Shown piece by piece: positions 19,001-27,800 of a stretch of DNA of 45,069 nucleotides (position 1 is the first letter of the stretch; the number at the start of each line of letters is the position of its first letter). The position numbers were made by a program, and so were the translations under genes. The notes under the pieces were generated by a model that saw only the letters and a program-made list of their open reading frames with translations, was not told the origin of the DNA and searched no databases. Origin of the DNA: Ruminococcus sp. GTDB lineage: Bacteria; Bacillota; Clostridia; Oscillospirales; Ruminococcaceae. The stretch lies in NCBI RefSeq assembly GCF_024691275.1, contig NZ_JAILNU010000080.1:1-45069 (forward strand), written 5' to 3'.

Positions 19001-21676
19001 GACAAGGGCTATGAACAGGTCATCTCAACTCTCGGCATCATCATGTCAGGAGCTGCATATCTCCCGATAGATGCTAAGTTCCCGAGAGAGAGGATAAAGG
19101 AGATACTCGAGGAGGGAAATGTAGCTTCGCTTATTGTTCAGCCTCACAGAACAGCGAAAGTTGACGGCTTTACAGGCAATAAGATAGTTGTAGATGATGA
19201 TATCGTAAACTGGACAGATGAAGTATACATGAAGCGTCCTGATGTTGATTCTCTTGCATATGTTATCTTCACATCAGGTACTACAGGAAAGCCAAAGGGC
19301 GTTATGATAGAGCATGGTGCAGCTTTTAATACCATTGTCGATGTGAATAACAGATTCGGCGTGGGACATGACGACAGAGCGATAGCTATATCAAATCTGA
19401 ACTTTGACCTCTCTGTATATGATATTTACGGAATGTGGGCAGCAGGCGGCGCTGTCGTTATACCTGACGATGCAGGAAGCAAGGATCCTCAGCACTGGCT
19501 GGAGCTTATACAGAAATACAATGTAACGGTATGGAATACTGTTCCTGCACTTATGGAAATGATGCAGGAATATCTTGAGATGAAGAATACAGGTATTGCT
19601 TCACTGAAAAATGTTATGATGAGCGGAGACTGGATACCTGTTGAGCTTCCTGATAAGCTCAGGAAAAGTCTGCCGAATGCTGAGATGATAAGTCTTGGCG
19701 GAGCTACAGAGGCTTCCATCTGGTCGAATTATTACATTATAGATAAAGTTGACAGTTCATGGAAGAGCATACCCTATGGTTATCCTCTGGCAAATCAGCA
19801 GTTCTATATACTCAACGAGCGCCTTGAACCTTCTCCCGACTATGTTACAGGTGATCTTTATATCGCAGGCAGGGGACTTGCACGAGGATATTACAATAAT
19901 CGTGAGATAACAGATGAAAAATTCATCGTTCACCCCGAAACAGGCATACGTCTTTACAAGACAGGTGATCTCGGAAGCTATTACAGCAGCGGCTGCATGA
20001 AGTTCCTCGGAAGAGACGACAATCAGATAAAGCTTAACGGATACCGTATCGAGCTTGAAGATATCGAACATACCGCAATGCGTCTTGATGGTGTCAGCAG
20101 AGCAGTTGCACATATCGTTGACAACAAGATATATATGGACGTTCTCCTTGAAAAGAATGAAGGGAATGAGTTCCTTGATATACAGAAGGAGAATGCTGAA
20201 ACCGCAACAGCTGATATCAAAGCAAGTTTTGCTGATATCGTCAGCGAAGCTAAACAGTTCAACGAGAGCATTGAATATTGTCAGGAGCTTGATAATGCGG
20301 CGTGTACCGTAATGAAAGCAGTTCTTGAAAGACTGTTCGGCGAGAAGAATGTTCCTTATACAGGCAGTGAAAATGATGTTGAAAAGCTTGACCTTGATGA
20401 AATATATTCAAAGCTCATGAAGCAGTGGATAAAAGCTGTGAATACTCATGCATTTGCTGAAATACCTTCGTTGGGCATAATAAGGGAATTCTACGATAAT
20501 ATGATGAGCGAGACTGATACTCAGCTGGGACTTATCACAGGAAAGATAAATGTCTATGACCTTATAAGCGAAGGCAGGAGTATGATACTTCCTGCTTATA
20601 TCGGCAGATTCCAGAGAAATGATACAGTCTATGCTGATGCGGTGGGAAGAAGCATCGCGGCATATTCAGAAAAGAAAAACGGTACAGTTGTTATGGAACT
20701 GGCGGGCAGAGTGAATGACAACACAAGCACGTATCTTGCTGCACTTGGCAGCAGAGGAAGCTACATCTTTACAGATGCATCATCAAGCTTCCTTGAGACA
20801 AGAGAAAAAGCAGCTGCGGAAAGTGAGGATATCTCATTCAGGCGGCTTGATCTGAACAAGGACTTTGCTTCACAGGATATAAATGTTCATTCTGTTGATA
20901 TGATAATTTCAGATAATTCCATACATCGTTCGGACGATCTTGATATCACTCTTGAACAGATAAGGAATACGCTTGTTCCGTCGGGTGTACTTGTCATAAA
21001 TGAAATAGTTGAGAACTACGCGCTCCAGCTCCTTACAACATATCACTTTGAGAAGGCTTATACAGGTCTGAAGGATATGAGAAGGGAAACAGGAAATGCG
21101 CTCCTCAGTCTTGACGAGTGGGTGAAACTGCTTGAAAAGCATGGATTCAGAACAGAAGCAGTATTCCCTGATGAGAATGTTGCTGCAACCCAGAGATGCA
21201 TTATCGCAAGAGCTCCCGAGACTGTATATAACTTTGACAGCGAGCGTATGTCCGCAAAGCTCAGGCATATGCTTCCGAAATATATGATGCCGTCGGAGGT
21301 CAGAAGCGTTGATACGATACCGCTCTCTGCAAACGGAAAAGTTGACAGAAAGGCATTACGTGCAACATGGGTGGAAAGAGGAGCTTCGGCAGTTAAGGCG
21401 GTGCAGCGTGAAGCAACTGATGATGAAAAGCGTATCATCAATATCTGGAAGGAAGTTCTCAGGATCGAGAACGCTGCGGTGAATGACGACTTCTTTAACT
21501 GCGGCGGAGATTCTTTGAAGGCGATGAAGGTCATTCATGCTATAAATTCCGAGTTTGCTTCCGAGATAACGCTGCCTGAACTGTTTGACAATCCGACCGT
21601 TGAAAAGCTGACAGAGATCGTAAAACTGAATATACAAGAGAAAGTAGGAACAGAATATGTTGAAGGAACGATCTGA
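13046..21676 (+). CDS. NRPS 1: ArCP-Cy-A(MT-like)-PCP-Cy-A(MT-like)-PCP
   Basis: This 2876-residue synthetase has HMWP2/PchE-type architecture. An aryl carrier protein (1-70, Ser32 in AGLNSIQ) is followed by Cy1 (about 88-510), A1 (about 545-1365), PCP1 (GGDSL near 1410), Cy2 (about 1473-1900), A2 (about 1930-2780) and PCP2 (GGDSL near 2820). The A1 pocket reads D-L-Y-N-L-S-L-I-W and A2 D-L-Y-N-M-S-L-I-W, both cysteine-type. Each A domain is interrupted (about 985-1310 and 2370-2710) by a methyltransferase-like domain without a proper SAM-binding glycine motif, as in epimerizing inserts of PchE. Cy2 has intact D1604-D1609-S1612; Cy1 has S220 in place of the first Asp. It should load an aryl acid and add two cyclised cysteines. 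Confidence 0.93.
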   Translation: MTRNDIINVIGEYIPLSVSSEDIDLVRAGLNSIQIMSLAGKFRREGYNVSFTKLISSPTLSAWEKLISEKKMRKKKKAAAETVTDHSPFPLTDIQYAYWVGRNEGQYLGGNDCHLYIETECSNISVSRLEAAFNEVRAAHGMLHAVFNSDGTQEIPESFQEKRIRVNDLRGKSEAEKTSECEAVRKRLSHNVLDIEHGDVMGLEVTVLNDELYHIHFDFSLIVADVESIRIILRDLEKAYNAPGTLEKRDLLEFKKYLEAKNNEKYDGEKCRKYWEERLEAHKFTPDLPVSSSFDKNARPEFRRKETWINAEKWSRICNIGRERDFTPAMILMSVYGYVLNKWSNDDKFVINMPLFDRNPEYLSNINRAVADFSNLILVGVDYSERLTFAEQVRRNQDGFRRDTEYSRYSAVKVLRDAAKKAKTGIVYAPVVFACNTGDELFSHEFTETFGKDVYMLSQTPQIWIDFQCFDKDGGMHLIWDHVPAMFPDGMIDDMFYSLEQLFLWLAEDEKNWDIVPELKTLYHIPELRYVPDEEVEASGYGLISGLLKNAERTPEKTALIDAVSGRKVTYGELISDVSAAAAFLNEKGIREGECVSVCMERGIKQITAILSVIAAGGAYVPISRKQPENRRKYIFDTASVRYVISSRDSGISVPDNTELFTIDDMICREGAAIDPINGDNTAYIIFTSGSTGVPKGVEISHKAALNTIYDVNRKYDIGSGDTAIGVSATDFDLSVYDIFGMLTAGGSLVVISDEIDRNAERWAELVNEYNVTVWNSVPVLCDMLMIAADMTETALPSLRIVLLSGDWIGLDLRGKLKVVSENARMISLGGATEASIWSNYFEVEENIPAEWKSIPYGFALNNQAYRIVNEKGSDCPAYAEGELLIGGAGVAKGYIGNKELTDRQFIVENGIRWYKTGDMGRFWKDGIIEFLGRRDSQVKVRGHRIELGEIETVLSSHPDVEKVVVVTKKDKENTNHLAAFVVPRTLDKELPVLSVTEIMNSGEAEKESAAYSDCKSRLDSEAEYYIEKIFENMDIIHENEKLSEDEMTERAGALPKFVGLVKKWAEVLAESGYLRHENGKYSLSGKKHTEAANSILKAYADKSPDVVRGNIRSTELLVAEDITAPEKILNGFPAVSRTRDAVAEHINELSHGRKKSILFVDPRDTAFIRKLSAKNADITAADSSLYFIKQYKNELSDCGDINYIHRGKEEIRKSYYDYVILDNVLHKYLTYPDIISEAYDCLNDNGILIVLERSADMKMQLITASLLNDGNEELCLRSGEEWKSIIEKLGFTGFAAYNTEKICEYSVNFYAKKAAAQVTKEQLQEHLRRSVPEYMIPNLFKIIRDIPISVNGKVDRKALISMLDKLDIVNEVSAVEPLVTDTEKKLAEIWKKILKVDTVGRNSNYFVLGGDSLLAMHIITEAKELLHKKIGIETVFNNPVLKDQAAEIDNAGQVGAGEKTYAKGDPLNKYHPFPLTDIQQSYWLGRTGAYSLGDISNHCYFELDCEKFDIEKAEKAWNELISMHSMMRAVVLPDGQRQKVLKKVPEYKIAVFSAQELCKSEEELLSEMRNSMSHYRFDSKNWPAFHVCISRYVDKDKVHINFDNIIYDGFSMFHIMKEWKALYDGRTIEAEPSDFSFRDYVIETEKRKLLPEYEDSLNYWCERVKELPQAPQLALKCDPSSLTEQKYRRLEFRLGKTSWDKLRKNAKDNGVTPTSVMLAAFSEILGKWSRSYHFTLNLTLFRKEHINKDVEKLIGDFTSLILVEADLRKKKSFISSCLDIQQTLWNEMKHSNVSGVEVEREYNKYHQSSKEIAMPVVFTSGIGMDNEDSEQNVYLGKINYGISQTPQVWLDHQIREEDGELVASWDILDDIFYPDMINDMFRCYSTLVEKLAEDSSLWKSSDMSGMISIDCSAREKANNTAKNIPIGTLYDLFEGSRKKYGDSPAIITSDKQFTYDTVYECAGKIARRLADIGVKKDELVAVVMDKGYEQVISTLGIIMSGAAYLPIDAKFPRERIKEILEEGNVASLIVQPHRTAKVDGFTGNKIVVDDDIVNWTDEVYMKRPDVDSLAYVIFTSGTTGKPKGVMIEHGAAFNTIVDVNNRFGVGHDDRAIAISNLNFDLSVYDIYGMWAAGGAVVIPDDAGSKDPQHWLELIQKYNVTVWNTVPALMEMMQEYLEMKNTGIASLKNVMMSGDWIPVELPDKLRKSLPNAEMISLGGATEASIWSNYYIIDKVDSSWKSIPYGYPLANQQFYILNERLEPSPDYVTGDLYIAGRGLARGYYNNREITDEKFIVHPETGIRLYKTGDLGSYYSSGCMKFLGRDDNQIKLNGYRIELEDIEHTAMRLDGVSRAVAHIVDNKIYMDVLLEKNEGNEFLDIQKENAETATADIKASFADIVSEAKQFNESIEYCQELDNAACTVMKAVLERLFGEKNVPYTGSENDVEKLDLDEIYSKLMKQWIKAVNTHAFAEIPSLGIIREFYDNMMSETDTQLGLITGKINVYDLISEGRSMILPAYIGRFQRNDTVYADAVGRSIAAYSEKKNGTVVMELAGRVNDNTSTYLAALGSRGSYIFTDASSSFLETREKAAAESEDISFRRLDLNKDFASQDINVHSVDMIISDNSIHRSDDLDITLEQIRNTLVPSGVLVINEIVENYALQLLTTYHFEKAYTGLKDMRRETGNALLSLDEWVKLLEKHGFRTEAVFPDENVAATQRCIIARAPETVYNFDSERMSAKLRHMLPKYMMPSEVRSVDTIPLSANGKVDRKALRATWVERGASAVKAVQREATDDEKRIINIWKEVLRIENAAVNDDFFNCGGDSLKAMKVIHAINSEFASEITLPELFDNPTVEKLTEIVKLNIQEKVGTEYVEGTI

Positions 21677-22727
21677 CAATAAGATTAGGGCAGGACTTCT
21701 CGGTGCGACGGGTCATGTCGGCAGAGCTGCTGCCGAGACACTGATCGGAATGGAAAAATATGACGTGCATCTCGGTGTTCGCAATACCGACAAAGCGGAG
21801 GAAATGTTTCAGGGGAAAGCTGCGATACACGCAGTTGATATCTTTGACAGCAGAAAGCTCGAAGACTTCTGCCGTGACTGCGATATCGTTATAAACTGTG
21901 CAGGACCGTCCGAGCTTATAGGTGACATAGTGCTGAAGGCTTGCATAGAAACAGGTACTTTTTATGTTGATCCCGCAGGCGGACAAAGGCTTATAAAGCT
22001 TTTGTCCGCGCAGGACAGCAAACTGCGCGAAAAAAAGCTTGCGGCTGTCTCATCGGCAGGAGTATTTCCGGGGCTCACCGAGATAGTCACGAGATATGCT
22101 GCCGAAAAATACTTTGATGAAGCTCTTGAAGCAAAGCTGTATTTTGCAGGCGAAGGAAAGCTTTCGTTTAATGCTGTTGCTGATATCGGAAGTGAGATCA
22201 CAACAGGATCTGTCAACGGAAAAAGAAAGGAATTCATAAGAGACAAGTTCTTCTACGAGATATCCGAAAACAGGTGCGGATATGAGCTTGATGTTGCCGA
22301 ATTCAACAGAGCTTGTGACGAGCTTGAAATGGATAAGTACAGGTTCTATAACACATATCCTGACATAAAATTCCTTAACAAGCTCATGGAGGTTGCAGAA
22401 TACGAGGAGAAAAACGACAGCGAGGGAAAAAAAGCACGTCTTGCAGAGTTGCAGCATTTCTATGAGGAGCGCAGTGATAAGGAGCTAACATTCCTGCGGG
22501 CTGAGATAAAAGGCTACAAGGACGGCATTTTTACAAAGAAAAAAACATCATTCAAAGCTCAAAAGGACTGGAATGTTTTCACAGGCATAATAGCAGCACT
22601 TACTGCCGATCATGTTCTCGACAGCGGCAGCGTCGGTGCATTGAGGTCTGATGAGGCAGTTCAGCCGCAGTGTTTTTTGAATGATCTGAAAAAATATGGA
22701 TTGAGTGAAATAGAGGTCGATACATGA
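21657..22727 (+). CDS. Saccharopine-dehydrogenase-like NAD(P)-dependent reductase
   Basis: A 356-residue protein with an N-terminal Rossmann motif, GLLGATGHVGRAAAETLIG (residues 13-31), followed by VINCAGPSELIG and VDPAGGQ. This pattern is typical of saccharopine-dehydrogenase-type NADP-binding proteins, a family that also covers trans-acting enoyl reductases. It is not of the thiazolinyl imide reductase family; that enzyme is encoded next. The gene overlaps the end of NRPS 1 by 20 bp and the next gene by ATGA. It probably reduces an intermediate or makes a precursor, but the substrate cannot be read from sequence. Confidence 0.8.
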   Translation: MLKERSDNKIRAGLLGATGHVGRAAAETLIGMEKYDVHLGVRNTDKAEEMFQGKAAIHAVDIFDSRKLEDFCRDCDIVINCAGPSELIGDIVLKACIETGTFYVDPAGGQRLIKLLSAQDSKLREKKLAAVSSAGVFPGLTEIVTRYAAEKYFDEALEAKLYFAGEGKLSFNAVADIGSEITTGSVNGKRKEFIRDKFFYEISENRCGYELDVAEFNRACDELEMDKYRFYNTYPDIKFLNKLMEVAEYEEKNDSEGKKARLAELQHFYEERSDKELTFLRAEIKGYKDGIFTKKKTSFKAQKDWNVFTGIIAALTADHVLDSGSVGALRSDEAVQPQCFLNDLKKYGLSEIEVDT

Positions 22728-24877
22728 AAGTAATAGTATGCGGTACAAGATTCGGACAATTTTACCTTGAAGCTGTAAAAAAGCGCAGTGATGTGTTTGA
22801 ACTTGCGGGAATACTCGCAGGCGGAAGCGAAAGAAGCAGAAAATGCGCTGAGCATTACGGAGTTCCGCTGTACAGCAGCGTTGAGGAGCTTCCCGATGAT
22901 ATAGAGCTTGCCTGCGTTGTGGTAGGTTCGTCCGTTTTCGGAAAATCAGGAACAGATATAGCAAAAAAGCTTATCGAAAGAAAAATAAATGTAATACAGG
23001 AACAGCCTGTTCATCAGAAAGACATACAGGATTGCTACAGACTTGCTGTAAAAAATAAGGTGATATACAGTGTCGGAGATCTTTATGTATACATGGAGCA
23101 GATAAGTGCAATGATGAAAGCGGTCAAAACGGCACTGAGCCACTCAGAGGTGCTCATGGTCGAAATGACCTGCGCTTCACAGGTGCTTTTCCCTGCGATA
23201 CATATACTCACTAAGATGCTTTCCGATTCGGGATACATCACATCTGTGGACATTCTCGGCAAAACAGGTCCTTTCTCGTCGGTGAACATAAAGGTAGGCA
23301 GCATAATGGTATTGCTGAAGGTGTATAACCGAACCGACAGGCTCGCGGACGATCAGAATATGCTCCTCCTGCACAATATCACTGTGTGGACAGATCAGGG
23401 CAGCATCATATTATCTGACGATCATGGAGATATACTGTGGAAAAATCCTCTTGTCATGCCTGACAGAGATGATATCCCACGCGGACTTGCTGATAATGCT
23501 CCCGAGGAGCTTGGTAAGCTTCCGATAGAGACTATAAAGGAAAGCGGAAATGCTACCCTTGCACAGCAGCTTTCCGAGCTGTGGTGCGAAGCTATCGGCA
23601 AAGAGCTGGCTGAGCTTGCCGATGTCATCAGGGGAGATGTCCAGCGGCAGGAATATGACATTGATATGCAGCAGCTCCTGATATGCGCAAATAAATGGAA
23701 AGCTGTGACCGTTGCCATAGGTTATCCCGAATCGTCGGTATCTGACCCTGCACATAAGCTGTCGGCGTTTGAACTGAAAAGAGCTGTTATCGCCGATAAA
23801 GCTCCGACAAAGGCTGATATCACGGAAGCTCTTGAAAAGATGGACATTGCCTGCCTTGAAACAATGATGTGGGCGTATTCCTCAAAGGGACTGTTTGCGG
23901 ATAAGAATATCGGGCACAGCAAAGATGAGATATGCAAGAAGTCGGGAGCATTGGAGCAGCACTATAAGCTTATGGGTATCTGGCTGGATAATCTTGTGGA
24001 GCACGGATATCTCACATACAGAGACGGAGCATATTACACCCTCGCTGTCAGGAAAGATGACAGGAATTATCAGAAGGCGTGGCGCGAGGCTAAGTTCTAC
24101 TGGGAGCAGTACTTAGGACCTGTTTCGGTATACGAATATTTCCGCGACAATGCCGAGAAGATACACAGCCTTATGGACGGCACTCAGAATCCGACACTTC
24201 TTCTGTTCAAGGAAGGAAGTATGCAGCTTGCAAATGATCTTTATATGGAGACTACCGTTGCAAAGTATATGAACAGCAGTGCTGCGGAAGATCTCAGGCA
24301 GTGGCTCGGTGAATACAGAGCAGATAAGCTGAGGATACTTGAACTTGGTGCAGGTACAGGTGCAACAACTCACAGCATACTCAGGGAGCTTGAAAGTGCA
24401 GGCGATAAGGAGTATGTCTTTACTGATCTGTCGCAGTATTTCCTTGGTCAGGCAAAGAATACATTTTCTAAGTATGATTTTATAAGGTATGAGATATTTG
24501 ACATTGATAAGCGTTTCGATGAGCAGGGAGCAGGTGCAGAGAGCTTTGATGCAATAATCGCCATCGGCGTTATAAATAATGCAAAGGATACCTATAAGAC
24601 CATGAAGGATATCATAGATGCTCTTAAAGAAGGCGGAATTTTCCTTATGGTCGAAGCTGTAAGGGAATCGCTGGAGATAATGATATCACAGTCGTTCATG
24701 ATGACAGCTCCCGAAGATGTACGCGATGAAAAAGGACAGGTATTCTACACTCAGAGCGACTGGGAAGAACTGTTCAACAGATTTGACAATATAACGTGGA
24801 AAGCGATACCTGATGCTGATGCTCCGCAGTCGGCACTTGGACAGGCATTGTTTGTGATAAGAAAGGATAAGGTGTAA
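22724..24877 (+). CDS. Thiazolinyl imide reductase-methyltransferase fusion
   Basis: This 717-residue protein joins two enzymes normally found apart. Residues 1 to about 345 are a Gfo/Idh/MocA-like thiazolinyl imide reductase of the PchG/YbtU (Irp3) type: VCGTRFGQFYLEAV at the N terminus, EQPVHQKDIQDC and PRGLADNAPEELG. Such enzymes reduce a carrier-bound thiazoline to thiazolidine with NADPH. Residues from about 350 onward form a helical lid (NPTLLLFKEGSMQLANDLY) and a class I methyltransferase core with an intact SAM loop, ELGAGTGATT (about 540-549), then VFTDLSQYFLGQA. The methyltransferase is of the kind embedded in NRPS/PKS modules. NRPS 2 lacks the inserted methyltransferase that PchF has, so this fusion probably supplies it in trans and N-methylates the thiazolidine (inference). 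Confidence 0.9.
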   Translation: MKVIVCGTRFGQFYLEAVKKRSDVFELAGILAGGSERSRKCAEHYGVPLYSSVEELPDDIELACVVVGSSVFGKSGTDIAKKLIERKINVIQEQPVHQKDIQDCYRLAVKNKVIYSVGDLYVYMEQISAMMKAVKTALSHSEVLMVEMTCASQVLFPAIHILTKMLSDSGYITSVDILGKTGPFSSVNIKVGSIMVLLKVYNRTDRLADDQNMLLLHNITVWTDQGSIILSDDHGDILWKNPLVMPDRDDIPRGLADNAPEELGKLPIETIKESGNATLAQQLSELWCEAIGKELAELADVIRGDVQRQEYDIDMQQLLICANKWKAVTVAIGYPESSVSDPAHKLSAFELKRAVIADKAPTKADITEALEKMDIACLETMMWAYSSKGLFADKNIGHSKDEICKKSGALEQHYKLMGIWLDNLVEHGYLTYRDGAYYTLAVRKDDRNYQKAWREAKFYWEQYLGPVSVYEYFRDNAEKIHSLMDGTQNPTLLLFKEGSMQLANDLYMETTVAKYMNSSAAEDLRQWLGEYRADKLRILELGAGTGATTHSILRELESAGDKEYVFTDLSQYFLGQAKNTFSKYDFIRYEIFDIDKRFDEQGAGAESFDAIIAIGVINNAKDTYKTMKDIIDALKEGGIFLMVEAVRESLEIMISQSFMMTAPEDVRDEKGQVFYTQSDWEELFNRFDNITWKAIPDADAPQSALGQALFVIRKDKV

Positions 24878-24878
24878 T

Positions 24879-27800
24879 ATGGATATTCAGAAGTTTATTT
24901 CCGACCTGAATGAAAGAGGTATCTTCCTCTGGAAGGCTGATGAGAACCTCAGATACAGAGCAGGAAAAGAAGGCATCAAGGACGAAGATCTTAAACAGAT
25001 CAAGGAAAAAAAAGCTGAGATCATGGAGTATCTCGGCAGCATAAATAATGAGCTTACTCATGATGAAGCTGCAAGATATGAGGAGTTCCCGATGACAGAC
25101 GTACAGTCTGCATATAAGCTGGGAAGAAGCAGCGATTTCGAGTACAGCGGTGTGGGCTGCCATGTTTACATGGAGGTCGAGTACGATGAACTCGATGCTG
25201 CTAAGGCTGAGAGAATATGGAACAAGCTTATCCGCAGACATGATATGCTCAGATGCGTATTCCTTGAAAACGGAAAGCAGCAGATAAAGGAAAATGTCAA
25301 GGAATTCAAGATACCTTTCGAGAACGTCGGAAGTGATGAAGAAAAGCTCGGCAGGATACGTGAAGAGCTTGGTCATAAGGTATATGACCTCTCTGATTTC
25401 CCACTTTATGATATCTGCATCAGCAAGACTGATGATAAATTCATCATGCACATATCTATGGAGCTTATCATTGCGGACTGGGTAAGTATCTCCCTGCTTC
25501 TTGACGAGTTCGACCGTCTTTACAAGGACGAGAACAGTGAACTCCCTGAGATATCGGTCACATTCAGGGATTATCAGATGCTTGAGATGAAGAGCCTGAA
25601 CTCTCCGAAATATAAGGAAGATGAGAAGTACTGGCTCGACAGGCTCAGTGATTTTCCTGCTGCACCCGAGCTTCCGCTTGATATAAAGGAAGATGCAGCT
25701 CCGAGATTCACCCGTTATCAGGTGAGTCTGGACCGAAATGAGTGGACAAGGATCAAGGCGCTTTCTTCTAAAAAGAGCCTTACTCCCACATCGGCTGTAC
25801 TCGCTGTATTCTCGTCGGTCATCGGAACATGGTCATCAAACGAGGAATACTGCATCAATCTTACTCTCCTCAACAGAAAGATGTATAAGGGCGTTCAGCA
25901 GCTTGTTGGTGACTTTACATCGGTAAGTATGCTGAGTGTAAAGAGAAACAACAATTTCTTTGAAGCTGCAAAGGCTATCCAGAAGCAGATGGCAGACGAT
26001 CTTGAGCACCGTATGTATTCTGGAGTTGAAGTGCTCAGAGAGATATCGAGAAGAAAGGGCAGCGCAAGCTCTCTCATGCCGATAGTATTTACAAGTGCAA
26101 TAGGCTTCAATGACATGGAGAACGGTCATCTGACAAATATCGGCAAGTACGGCATCAGTCAGACTCCGCAGGTATTCATAGATTGTCAGGTAATGGATTC
26201 ACCTGCGGGACTTACTGTCAACTGGGACGTAAGAGACGGCATATTCCCCGATGGACTTGTCAGTGATATGTTCGGTGCGTTCTCGGATATGCTCGCAAAG
26301 CTCGCTGCTGCAAATGAGAATGATGAGATCATTGCAGACAGCTTTATCCCTGCATACCAGATGAAGGAGAGAGAAGAAGCAAACTCCATAACAGGCATTC
26401 ACCCTGACAAGCAGCTTCATGAGTATTTCCTTGAGCAGGCTGCTGCAAGAGAGAATGAAGTGGCAGTAATTGATGAGTATGAGGAGACCACATATCTCCA
26501 GCTGCTCCAGAGAGTGAAGTCGGTTGCAAAGAAGCTCATGAGCGAGGGCGTTGGAAGAGGAGATCATGTTGCAGTTGTAATGGGCAAGACATCATATCAG
26601 CTTGCTGCGGTATTGGGAACACTGGCTGTCGGTGCGGTTTATGTACCTATTGATAAGGAGCAGCCGCTGCTTCGTCAGAAGGCTATCCTCGATCAGATAG
26701 CTCCAAAGGCTATTATGACCTGCTCTAAGGACAAGATCGAGCTGAAATCCGAGTACGATACTATCGAAACAGATCAGCTTGAACCTTATATCGGCAAATT
26801 GGAGCTTTACCACGGCGATCCCGATGACAGTGCATATATCATATTCACATCAGGCTCTACAGGCACACCAAAGGGTGTTGAGGTGAGCCACAGAGCTGCT
26901 GCAAATACAATATTTAACCTTAATAAACGCTTCAATATAACATCTGATGACAAGGTGCTTGCACTTGCAAGACTGAACTTTGACCTCTCCGTATACGATA
27001 TCTTCGGTATCCTCGGAAGCGGCGGAACGATCGTATTTACAAAGGAGGAGGGCAACCTTAATCCGGGACACTGGGCAGACCTTATCAAAAAGCATCATAT
27101 CACCGTATGGAATACTGTTCCTGCTATGATGCAGATGCTGAACTTCTATTCAAACGGCGATACAAATGCAGATGTAAGTTCCCTGAGGATAGTGATGCTT
27201 TCGGGAGACTGGATACCTGTGAAAATGCCCGAGACTATCAGAAAGTTCAGTCCTTCTGCTGAGATACTCTGTATGGGCGGTGCTACAGAAGCTGCTATAT
27301 GGTCGAATCTCTATCTTTATAAAGAAAGAACGGCTGATATGAGAAGTATCCCTTACGGTAAGCCTCTCGAAAACCAGAAGTACTTTGTTCTTAACAGTCA
27401 GCTGAGAGACTGCCCTGTGTGGACAAAGGGACAGCTTTTCATTGCAGGAGCAGGTCTCGCAAAGGGATATTACAACAATCCCGAGGAAACGGCAAATCAC
27501 TTTATCATTCACCCTGAGAAGAATATCCCGATGTATGCAACAGGTGATATGGGAAGATATCTCCCGAGCGGCGATATCGAGTTCCTCGGCCGTGAGGATT
27601 CTCAGATCAAGATAAAGGGCCACAGAATAGAAATGGGCGAGATCGAGGCAACACTCTGCAAGCACCCTGATATTTCCTCTGCTGTTGTACTTGTGCATGA
27701 GTTCGGCGGCGAGAAGAACCTCTTTGCCTTTGTTGAGCTTGAAGAAGCTGAGGAGCAGACACACTTTGAGATAATGATGAGCGAAAAGAGCCTTACAGCC

